A stretch of DNA of 64,000 bases from Pseudozyma flocculosa PF-1 (Eukaryota > Basidiomycota > Ustilaginomycetes > Ustilaginales > Ustilaginaceae), in NCBI RefSeq assembly GCF_000417875.1, contig NW_006920872.1, forward strand, positions 691,947 through 755,946. The letters are read 5' to 3'. Within the stretch, counting starts at the first letter, position 1, and the number at the start of each line of letters is the position of its first letter. Positions 24,848-33,191 of this stretch are shown here, in pieces. A program made the position numbers and the translations under genes. The notes under the pieces are model-generated. The model saw nothing but the letters and a program-made list of their open reading frames with translations. It did no database searches and had not been told where the DNA came from.

Positions 24848-25538
24848 CATAGCTAGCGTCAAAGGCACCTACGTTTTGGGCCGTAGGGGTCCTTTGGCCC
24901 TGAATCCGGGATTCGGGAGTCTCCTTTGGCTTTTTGGGCTGCCAGGGTCCTTCGGCCGGAAACTGGAGGACTCCTGCGGCCTGAAAAGCCCGAAGGACAA
25001 TTCCGAATCCCAAGCCCAGGGCCTATGGCCCAAATCGGAGGCCACCTGCGCTATTTTTGGCCGCAGGCTCTGTACCGCCAAGAAAATGGCTGTGTCTGCT
25101 TACATCAGCACAGGGGCTCTGCGCACGCGCGCGCGTGTGCCGGTCCTTTTGCCACCTGGCACTTTGCCAAATCCATCCGCCGCCCACCTGTCTCTCCTGC
25201 CATCCTACCACCACCACCCGACGCCATCTGCCAGCCTGGCCGCCAGTCGCTGACCCAGGCCAGCCGCAAGGCCCTGCCAGCACCTGCCCGCAGACGTCAG
25301 CACCCGCCAGCACAGCCGCCAGCCGCCACCGCCCACCAGCCCAGCCACCCACCTGGCCCAGCCAGCCAGTCACCCGCCCAGCCGCTCGGCGCAGTTTCCT
25401 GGCCCTGCCCCCTCAGGCCAGCCAGCTGTTGCCCGAGCCAGCCATCAACTGCCACCCAAGCCAGCCAAGTGCAGCCGCCAGTCAAACACAGCTGCCACCC
25501 GTGCGGCTCAGCCAGCCCAGCTCAGCCGCCCAACCCTG

Positions 25539-25569
<31 letters not shown>

Positions 25570-26252
25570 CCCGAGCCCTCAGTCCAGCCACATGCCTGGC
25601 TCAGCCAGCCACCCGGTCAGCTTCCAGTTCAGTGCAGCAGCCTTGCCGCTGCTTCCGCACCTCTTCTTCCACCCTGCTGCCGCTGTCAATCATTGGAGAC
25701 ACCAGAGAGGCCTTCTCTGGCATCTCCGATGATTGAGACCACTGACGGCCTTGCTTCCGCTCTGTCTGCATGCACAGCTCACCTTTGCTTGCCGTTGCCT
25801 GCTGGTCTTCTCCCGCTCTGGTGAGTTGACCGTCGCTGCATCGTCCTTCTGCTGCTCTGCTGCGCGCCGTTGCTGACTCCTTTGCTCCCTTCTTCTTTTT
25901 GCCTGCTCCCTCACCGCCTTACTTTGCTGATGATAATGCTCTCATGTCTGCCGCTGTTGCTGCTGCCGCTCTGCTGCCGCCCTGCTGCCGCCCTGCTGCC
26001 ACCTTGCTCTACCGCCGTTGTCGCTGCCCTTGTAGTACCGTGTAAATATTGCAATTGAATGGTAGACAGGATACAGCTGTGGGTGCGTGCTATGCCTGCG
26101 AACCTGGGAGCGATGCTGTCCTGCGGCCCTGCGGAGTGTAGGAGTCCTACAGCCCAAAGGCCGAAGATGTAGACCGGCTAGGTACGGCCCTGGAGTGGCA
26201 AAGGAGATCTCCGACTCCCAAGGCCGTAGCTAAATCCCTGCTGCTAGCTATG
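24848..26252 (+). mobile_element. element E1: 1.4-kb non-autonomous TIR element nested in E3
   Basis: It begins CATAGCTAGCGTCAAAGG and ends CTGCTGCTAGCTATG; the terminal 10 bp are perfect inverted repeats. The flanking triplets match (AAG at 24845-24847 and 26253-26255). The interior includes a GGCCC-rich imperfectly repeated region (24880-25040), a CCAGCC-rich low-complexity tract (25250-25620), a hairpin at 25685-25738, and a CTGCTGCCGC tract. Long open frames cross the CCAGCC tract but are Pro/Ser/Gln low-complexity and not credible proteins. The second copy E1' is inverted at 29150-30681. Confidence 0.87.
25685..25738. repeat. hairpin in E1
   Basis: TCAATCATTGGAGA on one side and TCTCCGATGATTGA on the other pair around an inner CCAGAGA/TCTCTGG stem. 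The outer arm equals the arm found in E3 apart from a few positions, although the rest of E1 and E3 is unlike. Confidence 0.85.
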
Positions 26253-26431
26253 AAGGTAGGCCTAGCTACAATCCAAAAACTTGTAGGTTGACTCTGCTGC
26301 TAGCTATGCCTGCCACCTCTGACTCGCAGACACGCCACGCCACCAGCCATCAAGGTGAGTCGCAATGCCCGAGCTTGCTGTCTGCGCTTGCGACCAAGCT
26401 GACGATGTTGCACCGGCAGTCTCGGCACACA

Positions 26432-27721
26432 CATAGCTAGCAGCAGGGTTAGGCCCAATCTGGATTGTAGGCAGGCTACAATCTCAAACTGGGCATCAAA
26501 CCCTGTCTTCGATTTTTTGGGCACGCAGCCTACCTACAACCTAGCTACAATTTGCCTGCCTGCCTGCGTGCCTGTGTGCCTGCCTGCCTGCCGCATCCGC
26601 GCCGCCTCCGTGCTGCCTCTGCACTGCCTCCGCACCGTCAATCATCAGAATCCTCGGAGACAGCTCTTTGAGGATTCCGACAATTGACGGCTGCTCCCCT
26701 CCGCTTCCGCTCCGCAGCAAGCAGTCAAGCTGGCTGGCTGGCAGGTGGGCAGGTGGGCAAGCTGGCCAGCTGGCTAGCTCGGGCGGGCAAGCTGGCTGGC
26801 AGGCGCGGGGGCCGGCTAGCAGGCGTGTACAGCTGACTAAGCTTGCGCGCGCGCCAATAAAAAAATGTGGAGGCCAGGCCACGCCACCAGGCCTGCATCA
26901 ACGTCACCGACACCATGCGTGTGCTCCGCGCTAACGCCACCACCGACGCCAACTTGCCGCCACAGTCAATGCCCAATGGACGCCACCATCAACGCCAACT
27001 TGCTGCCACCGCCAACGCCGACTTGCCACCACCACCGATGCCGACTTGCTGCCACCACCAATGCCGACTTGCCGCCACTGCCACTGCCCACACAATGCAG
27101 ACCCTCTCTTGCTAGCGTGAATCACGAAGTTGTCCGCACGCGGTCGCTATCTGCCAGTCTTGGGCATTGCACTGACGCCAGTCCTCTGCCACCTCGTCGC
27201 CTCTCTGCAGCATACATGACACGCGCCACACGCTTTGCGGATCACCAAGATGTCAGCAGATGATTTGTACCCTTTGATTCTGTCACATCTAGCGCATCAA
27301 CAACGCTGCGCCTGGCACGCTGCACCTGGCACGCTGCGGCTGGCACAATTCTAACAATGCTCCTTTGTTCTCCCCGTCTCACCAGCAGCCGCCGCCACCA
27401 AATCGACGCTGACCCTGGCCTGCCATCGCTGTGAGTGCCTCCTTGCCGGCGCAGGTTTTACTGCCATGCTATGCTACCTAGTCAGCGTCATTTCTAGTAG
27501 CGTAGATAGCGTTTGATTCTGCGATCAAGCTTGTATTGGATCCAATTGATTGTGGCCTGCATTTTGGTCATATCCTGACTACGATCTGGAATCGTAGATA
27601 GACTGCTCTAGCTGCGATCTGAAAAATCGTAGGCAGGATACAACCAAGAAATCTGCCCAACTTGTCCGGATCGCCTAACTACAATCTCATAGATCATAGG
27701 TTGACTCTGCTGCTGTGTTTG
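26432..27721 (+). mobile_element. element E3': second, degenerate copy of E3
   Basis: It begins CATAGCTAGCAGCAGGGTT. Its right end aligns with that of E3 up to GACTCTGCTGCT; the last bases are mutated (GTGTTTG instead of AGCTATG). Matching ACA triplets (26429-26431 and 27722-27724) support these borders. At 1290 bp it is shorter than E3 without its insertions. It keeps the subterminal palindromes (for example CTACGATCTGGAATCGTAG at 27579-27597), the hairpin at 26635-26690, and the TTGCCACCACC-type block (26960-27090). No transposase was seen. Confidence 0.75.
26635..26690. repeat. hairpin in E3'
   Basis: The arms CCGTCAATCATCAGAATCCTC and GAGGATTCCGACAATTGACGG-like face each other with a few mismatches around a GGAGACAGCTCTTT loop. 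It is the counterpart of the hairpin in E3. Confidence 0.8.
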
Positions 27722-27887
27722 ACACAGCAGGTCCAACTGCCGCATCAAGGAGCCATTGACACCACCTCCATTACTCGACAACTTCATGTGAGTGGCTTGG
27801 CCAAGATGATCACCATCAAGCAGACCATGCTGATGACCAACCCCCCCTCCACCGCCGCTGCGTTCACAGGACATCTCGCCTGTCAGT
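27722..27887. other. spacer between E3' and E2'
   Basis: Sequence of the same style as the surrounding elements, ending in the AGT triplet that is duplicated across E2'. No gene was seen. Confidence 0.5.
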
Positions 27888-28151
27888 CATAGCAGCAAAA
27901 GTAATTCCCGATTTTCCCTATCGCACAGGCTGTGCGATCCAGGATTTGAGAGTCGTTATACACGTGCAATCTGAAATCCTGACCACTCAGAGTGGATTTC
28001 AGATTGCAGGCAGGAAAAAATTCAGGATCTCAGATCACAGCTAATCGCATGCCTGCTGCGATCTGAGAAATCGCACAAGCTGGCTGCAGCTGGATTTTCA
28101 AATTGTTATACACGTGCGATTTTTCCTGACCAGATCCTGCTGCTAGCTATG
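27888..28151 (-). mobile_element. element E2': inverted second copy of the 268-bp MITE
   Basis: Read on the minus strand it starts CATAGCTAGCAGCAGGATC and ends at a GCTGCTATG end, matching E2 along its length with scattered substitutions (by eye roughly 85 percent or more). The flanking triplet AGT is present on both sides (27885-27887 and 28152-28154). Length is 264 bp against 268 bp in E2. It is non-coding. Confidence 0.88.
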
Positions 28152-28996
28152 AGTGGCGCTGATGCCAGGTTGCCAGTCATTTGCCACCCGGCCCTGTAGG
28201 TGAGTTGCAATCAGTATGACTCGAGCCCGTGATGCTGGGGCTTGCCACTGACCACGCTCTTTGTCCACCTCTGCTTCTGTTCCTGCTTGCTCCTCGCCAC
28301 CTCGCCCCTTTGCCTTGGACTCTGTGCCACCTTGCCCTTGCCACCTCGCCCCATCGCCCTGGGCTTCTTTGCTGCAATTGTTGCCGCCACCCTCGCTGCC
28401 GACGCCACCACCGCCACCCTCGCCTGGACTTCCCCCCTGCCGCCACGCGTGCACTGCTCTGGCACCGGAGCAACTCGACACAAACCAGTAGTAGTGCGAT
28501 TTTGCAATTGATCGTGTGCCCGACCAGATTGCAAGTATCGTGCGCCCCATCAGATCGCGAGTGTCGTACACCCTGCCAGATCGAAGGTGGAGTGCAATGC
28601 ACCAGATCGCAGTATTTGTGTGCCCTGGCAAATTGCAGGTGCTGTTCGACCTGACAATCTGACATACACATGCGATCTAGCAGATGGGTCAACTTGGTGC
28701 GATCTACCAGATCGCAGGCAGAGTTGACCCTGCCTGCAATCCCAAAATTGCACCACCCGGTGCGATTTGCAAATCGCAGGTGGGGTCAGTGCCAGTGCAA
28801 TCCGCAAATTGCAGGCGGGATCGGGCCAAGTGCGATCTGCAAATTGCAGGCAGGATTGGTTGGGGTGCACCGGCTGGGCTGATCTGCAGATCGGCAAGGG
28901 TCCTGCCGATCCATAAATTGCACATGTATAACGCTTGTCAGATTGGGCAAAGCCTGCGATCTGGTAAATCGCAGCTGGGCTCTGCTGCTAGCTATG
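28152..28996. repeat. repeat-rich tract ending in a CATAGCTAGC-type terminus
   Basis: From about 28490 to 28980 there is a run of imperfect units built around GTGCGATCTGCAAATTGCAG, several containing the palindrome TGCGATTTGCAAATCGCA. The tract ends at 28996 with CTGCTGCTAGCTATG, the right-hand terminus of the family. The matching left end and target duplication were not found, so it may be a truncated element. Short Cys/Ala/Leu-rich frames here are not credible genes. Confidence 0.6.
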
Positions 28997-29149
28997 ATTG
29001 AGGGCAGGCCAGGGTCAGCATCGGTTGGTGGCAGCAATGCGTTGATGCCAGGCATGGGGCAAACAGTTGTCTGAGCTGAGAAAACGCAAAGGAGCAGATG
29101 GTCAGCATGCTGCAACAGAGCAACGGCAGAAGCATGCCGCCGCGACAAT
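28997..29149 (-). repeat. short inverted E3-like fragment
   Basis: On the minus strand this piece (for example GCTGACCCTGGCCTGCC) resembles 27270-27425 in E3'. It is wedged between the preceding terminus and E1', which suggests that E3-like sequence was the local target for later insertions. Confidence 0.45.
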
Positions 29150-29648
29150 CATGGCTAGCGGCAGGGATTTAGCTACGGCCTCGGGAGTTGGAGATCTCCT
29201 TCGCTACCCCAGGGCCGTAGCTAGACGGTCTACCACTTCGGCCTTTGAGCTGTAGGACTCCTATGCTCCCAGGGCCGGAGGAACCCTACGTTACCAGGGC
29301 TGTAGGACAGCGTTGCTCCCACACTGCAGGCATAGCACGCACCCACAGCCGTATCCTATCTACCATTCAATTGCAATACTGATACGGTACCTAAATGGGC
29401 AGCAGCAACGGCGGTAGAGCAAGGTGGCAGCAGGGTGGCAGCGGGCGACAGCGGCAGAGCATTGCCAGCAGCAAAGTAAGGCAGTGAGGGAGCAAGCAAA
29501 AGGAAGAGAGGAGCAAAGGAGTCAGCAACACGCCCAGCAGAGCGGCAGAAGAACAAGAGCAGCAACAGTCAACTCACCAGAGCGGCAGCAGACCAGCAGG
29601 CAACGGCAAGCGAAGGTGAGCTGTGCACAGGCGGAGCGGAAGCAAGGC

Positions 29649-29710
29649 CGTCAATGGCCAGAATCATCGGAGACGCCGGAGAGGCCTCTCCGACGTTTCC
29701 GATGATTGAC
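29649..29710. repeat. hairpin in E1'
   Basis: Counterpart of the E1 hairpin. GAATCATCGGAGACGCCGGAG faces CTCTCCGACGTTTCCGATGATT-like sequence around GGCC. The outer GTCAAT/ATTGAC arms are kept. Confidence 0.8.
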
Positions 29711-30019
29711 AGCGGGTAGCTGGCGGAAGCAGTGGAGGAGCGGAAGCAGCGGCGGGGCGGAAGCAGCAGCAAGGTGGCTGCTGGCGGCTGGCGGCTAGCT
29801 GGCCGTGTAGCTTGGGTGGCTTTTGGGCCGGGCGACTGCGCTGGATGAGCGGCTGGCTGTTGGCTGGCGGCTGGCTCAGGCGGCTGGCTGACGGCTGCTG
29901 GCTGCTGGCTGCTGGCTGCTGGCTGGGCGAGTGGCTGGCTGCTGGCTGGGCCGGGCGGATGGCTGGACTAACGGCTCGGGTGCTGGCTGGCTGGGCCTCG
30001 CTGGCGGCTGGTGGCTGCG

Positions 30020-30054
30020 NNNNNNNNNNNNNNNNNNNNNNNNNNNNNNNNNNN
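30020..30054. other. assembly gap of 35 N
   Basis: The gap sits inside a (GGCT)-rich low-complexity tract. An open frame that runs across it has no meaning. Confidence 1.
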
Positions 30055-30699
30055 TGGCGAGTGGCTGGCTGCTGGCTGGCCGGCGGATGGCTGGCTAACG
30101 GCTCGGTGCTGGCTGGCTGGGCCTCGCTGGCGGCTGTGGCTGCGCTGACGGCGGCTGGCTGGCGGGGGGCTTGCTGTTGGCTGGCGGCTGGCTGGCTTGT
30201 CCTAGCGGGTGCTGGCTGAGCCAGGCAGGTGGCAGCTATGCTTGACTGACGGCTGACTGGCAGCTGGCTGGCGGGTGCTTGCGGGTGCTGACGGGTGCTG
30301 GCGGGTGATGGCTGGCGTCAGGTGGTGGCAGCTGGCGTCGGGTGGTGGTGGTAGGAGGGCAGGAGAGACGGGAGGGCGGCGGATGGATTTTGCAAAGGGC
30401 CAGGTGGCAAAGGGGCCAGCGCACGCATGCCTGGCTTCCTGAGCTGACATAAGCAACCAAAGGTAATTTCCTACGCTGGGCCCTGCGGCTCAAGATAGCG
30501 CAGATGGCCTCCAAGTTCCGGCTGTAGGGGTCGTTTGGCCTTTTTGGACAGCAGGAGTCCTCCAAATTCCAACCAAAGGACCCTTGTGGCCCAAAAAGGC
30601 CGAAGGACACTCCCAATTTCTGAGCACAGGGCCAAAGGACCCCTATGGCCCAAACTGTAGGTACCTTTGACGCTAGCTATGCCTTCCCTGTCCATGATT

Positions 30700-31360
30700 G
30701 TAACAAATCACTCCGCAAACAGAGTTCTGCCAGGCATGCTGGTTCAAGGGCCACCAGAGAAGTTGGGGGCAGCCCTGCAAGGAGCGGCTGAGAAGGGCGA
30801 TCAACGGCATTTGCAAGAGAGAGCAGGGCATCGATGGGCCAACCATTCAAACTTCTGATCTGGAAACCCTCTCTGTTGGCCCCTACAAAGCAATACCAAT
30901 GACAGCTCCAGAGGATGCCCCACTTGATGGCTTCATTGCAAGCCTGGCTTAAAAGGCTGCCAGGCGTGCCACCCTCTGGCCCTTCACATCTGCCCTGGTG
31001 GCAATGAGCATTGTCAAGTTGGACCTTGAACAGTTCAGCTTTGTCCAGTGGATTGCTCAAGGGGAGTGTCCAATGATGGTTGCCTTCAATGTCCCAAATC
31101 ATCTCAATGCCTTCCATCTGTCAATCAACAACTGCAATCAGAGACCACACACTTCCAGTGCCATGTGGGCTCAGACCAGGCCCCATGTTGCACCCTCTGT
31201 CTGCAAGATGCTGTGTCACTCAGGGCCGTGCATCCCTGTACCAGGCTCATGCAGAACTGCAACAGCTTTGTGACACAGAGCTTCAAGAACACAAGCAGCA
31301 TGTAGGTTTGCCACTGGATGTTTTGCCAACTTGTATGCCTGGACAATCACTGCGATGCAC
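30700..31360 (+). pseudogene. possible degenerate coding relic, unassigned
   Basis: One plus-strand frame stays open from about 30703 to 30953 and, after a single TAA, on to a TGA near 31270. It reads FCQACWFKGHQRSWGQPC, a Cys/His pattern, then IDGPTIQTSDLETLSVGPYK and, after the stop, IVKLDLEQFSFVQWIAQGEC. Base composition is less GC-rich than in the flanking genes. A neighbouring frame (ELQQLCDTELQEHKQH) looks coding-like further on, as if a frameshift had occurred. I recognise no family. It abuts element E1', so a transposon-derived or captured gene fragment is one explanation; chance is another. Confidence 0.3.
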
Positions 31361-31689
31361 TTGAACTGGACCAATGCCAAGGATGCCAACCGCACCAGCA
31401 TGCTGCAGACTTGCAAGCAAGACACGCCCCGTACGTGGGTGGACCTACGGCCATAGATTAGGTGCGCATGCACGGACCCTCAGTCGTGTGCACGTCTTCT
31501 CCGACCTGAACACAGCATCGTTCTCGCCTTCATCGCCCCGTGTCTGACTCGACACCGCTGCCCTCGACTTCATCTCGACCGCCTATGAGGCGATGAGACT
31601 GAGAGGCCCGTACCCCTTCAGCCCGGGTGTCCAGTACTTGCGTCCGAAACACTGAGCTATCCGCATCAACGACAACCAACCTAGCAAGC
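31361..31689. other. promoter region of the glyoxalase-like gene
   Basis: A return to the GC-rich style of the genic part, with a C/T-rich leader before the ATG at 31690. No other feature was seen. Confidence 0.4.
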
Positions 31690-33010
31690 ATGGCGGATCA
31701 CACTGATCCCGACCAGATTCCGCACCTGGATCACCTGATTCTTCTCCTCAACGATCCATACACTGCCTCCACGCAGAGCACGGAGCAGCTCGACGAGGCG
31801 ATTGCCATCTTCTCGAATCTTGGCTTCATCGTCGTTCGCGGAGGACGACACGCCGACGACCTTACCTCGAACGCGCTTCTCGTTCTGCCCGACGGCGTTT
31901 ACATCGAGCTGATTCAGTTCGACAAGGGCCCTCCGCCGGAATCCACCGAGTCTCAGGCGGACTACGAGGCGAGGAGGAAGAAGCACTGGTGGTACCACTC
32001 CAAGGCGGGCTGGATCGACTGGAGCCTCCTCGGCGGCGTCGAGGATGGTCGCATCGCTGCCATCAACGTGGCCGCCGAGGAGCACCGACGCGGCCTGCTG
32101 AACCTCGTTCGAGGTGCGGAAGCAGTAGGCGAGGAGAGGGAGAAGCGGAACCTGTCTGCTGCCGCTGTTACGCTGCCGACCCTCCGCTACGATGCTCCGC
32201 AGAGAGGTGGCAGGAAGACGCTCGATGGAAAGCAGCTCGGATGGCACGTCACTTTTCCCTCGCCGCGAGGCACAAAGGAACAAGCGACGGGCCTCGAGGT
32301 CGGATGCAAGAGGAACAGCGTGCCGTTCTACTGCGAGGATCTCAACCCGCGAGAGTGGAGAGGTGAGCGTAGCCAGCCATGCTTGGCGAGCCCGTCGGGG
32401 AAGCGATTGCGCCATGCTGACGTGCGGAACGGACGCTGCTCGCCGTCAACGGTCACTCGTCAGTCCCGAGCCTGCATTCGTCGCACCCGAACCAGTCGAC
32501 GGGCGTCAGCTCCATCACCCTTCTCTACTCGCACGAACGCTCCGCAATCGCTTTCAAGGATCTGGCGCTCAGCACGTCGTTGCCCCTCGACCTGGCGTCC
32601 CTCTCCGATGCGTCTCATCAGGACCTCACCGTGGCCCGACCGCCCAACCTCGTCCTTCGCGCTCCGGCTGACGCTGAGCCCGGATCGGGACCGAACGAGC
32701 TGCGACAGGGCTGCGCCGCCGTCAGTCGAAAGCACAGGATCAAGGTGCACGTCAAGGTCGCTGATGACCCAGAGGAACGCGACTGGATCAAGCGCCACGG
32801 CGAGGGTCTCTACGAGGTCGAGCTCTACGGTGAGTGCAATGCTTTCGGACCAGCTCGTCTTGGTGTTCGGATGATTGCTGATGACGTCCTATCCGCCGCC
32901 TTCGTGGCTTAGTATCGGCTGCCAAGCTGCCCTCCTCGGCTCCTCCTGATGGCGTTGGTGAGTGCTGCCGCTTCCCGCACCCATGTCGTTCGTATGGCAA
33001 GGCGGGCTGA
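31690..33010 (+). CDS. glyoxalase-like domain protein (Glyoxalase_3 type)
   Basis: Exons 31690-32362, 32464-32829 and 32913-33010 give 378 aa. The N-terminal part has the domain's opening, IPHLDHLILLLNDP, followed by a predicted beta-alpha pattern (FSNLGFIVVRGGRHAD, GVYIELIQF). Exon 1 ends in FYCEDLNPREWR, and the splice to VPSLHSSHPNQSTGVSSIT gives the HPN-containing segment expected in this fold. Members occur widely in fungi; substrates are unknown. The last exon is uncertain: a second GTGAGT inside it (around 32957) could be a donor leading to another 3' exon. Gene and protein are otherwise ordinary. Convergent with LIN1, 181 bp apart. Confidence 0.8.
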
Positions 33011-33191
33011 CCCAACCGCATTGCCGCCCCAAACGGCACCCTCTGGACCGGACAGAACACACCACCCTCGATGCTGGCTATGGCAGGCTCAGGCTGCACC
33101 CGGTCATGCGCTGAAGGCATCGCGGGACCATGAGACAGTGTCATGGTACATTTTTTTCGAGGCAGAGTTACTGCCTCTGTTTCCCTTTACA

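Larger units (their letters stand above)
22945..26308 (+). mobile_element. element E3: non-autonomous TIR transposon containing two nested insertions
   Basis: It begins CATAGCTAGCAGCAGGGTC and ends CTGCTGCTAGCTATG, so the ends are inverted repeats of about 15 bp. The flanking triplets match (CCT at 22942-22944 and 26309-26311), a 3-bp target duplication. It is interrupted by E2 (23761-24028) and E1 (24848-26252); without them its own length is about 1.69 kb. Inside are subterminal palindromes built on CTACAATC/GATTGTAG, a long hairpin at 23173-23226, and a block of repeated TTGCCACCACCA-type units (24090-24260). There is no open frame resembling a transposase. A second copy in the same orientation is E3' (26432-27721). 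The superfamily is unassigned; 3-bp duplications fit CMC/EnSpm or PIF/Harbinger groups. Confidence 0.85.
29150..30681 (-). mobile_element. element E1': inverted second copy of E1, with an assembly gap
   Basis: On the minus strand it starts CATAGCTAGCGTCAAAGG and ends CCGCTAGCCATG, and aligns with E1 throughout: the GGCCC-rich part at 30480-30660, the AGCC-rich tract at 29780-30330, and the hairpin at 29649-29710. No target duplication is visible (AAT on one side, CCT on the other). A run of 35 N lies at 30020-30054 within the low-complexity tract, so the local sequence may be incomplete. Confidence 0.82.

Noticed and set aside
24926..25824. Two long frames (about 255-268 codons) in the CCAGCC tract of E1
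   Set aside because: Pure Pro/Ser/Ala/Gln low complexity produced by the tetranucleotide repeat; the corresponding frames are broken in E1'.
28143..28692. Several frames of 100-170 codons between E2' and 28.7 kb
   Set aside because: They overlap on both strands in repeat-rich DNA and show no motif.
29812..30219. Open frame crossing the N gap
   Set aside because: It includes undefined residues and is formed by GGCT repeats.
22945..30681. CRISPR-like or tandem satellite interpretation of the repeat block
   Set aside because: The genome is eukaryotic and repeats are not evenly spaced; terminal inverted repeats with target duplications explain the structure better.
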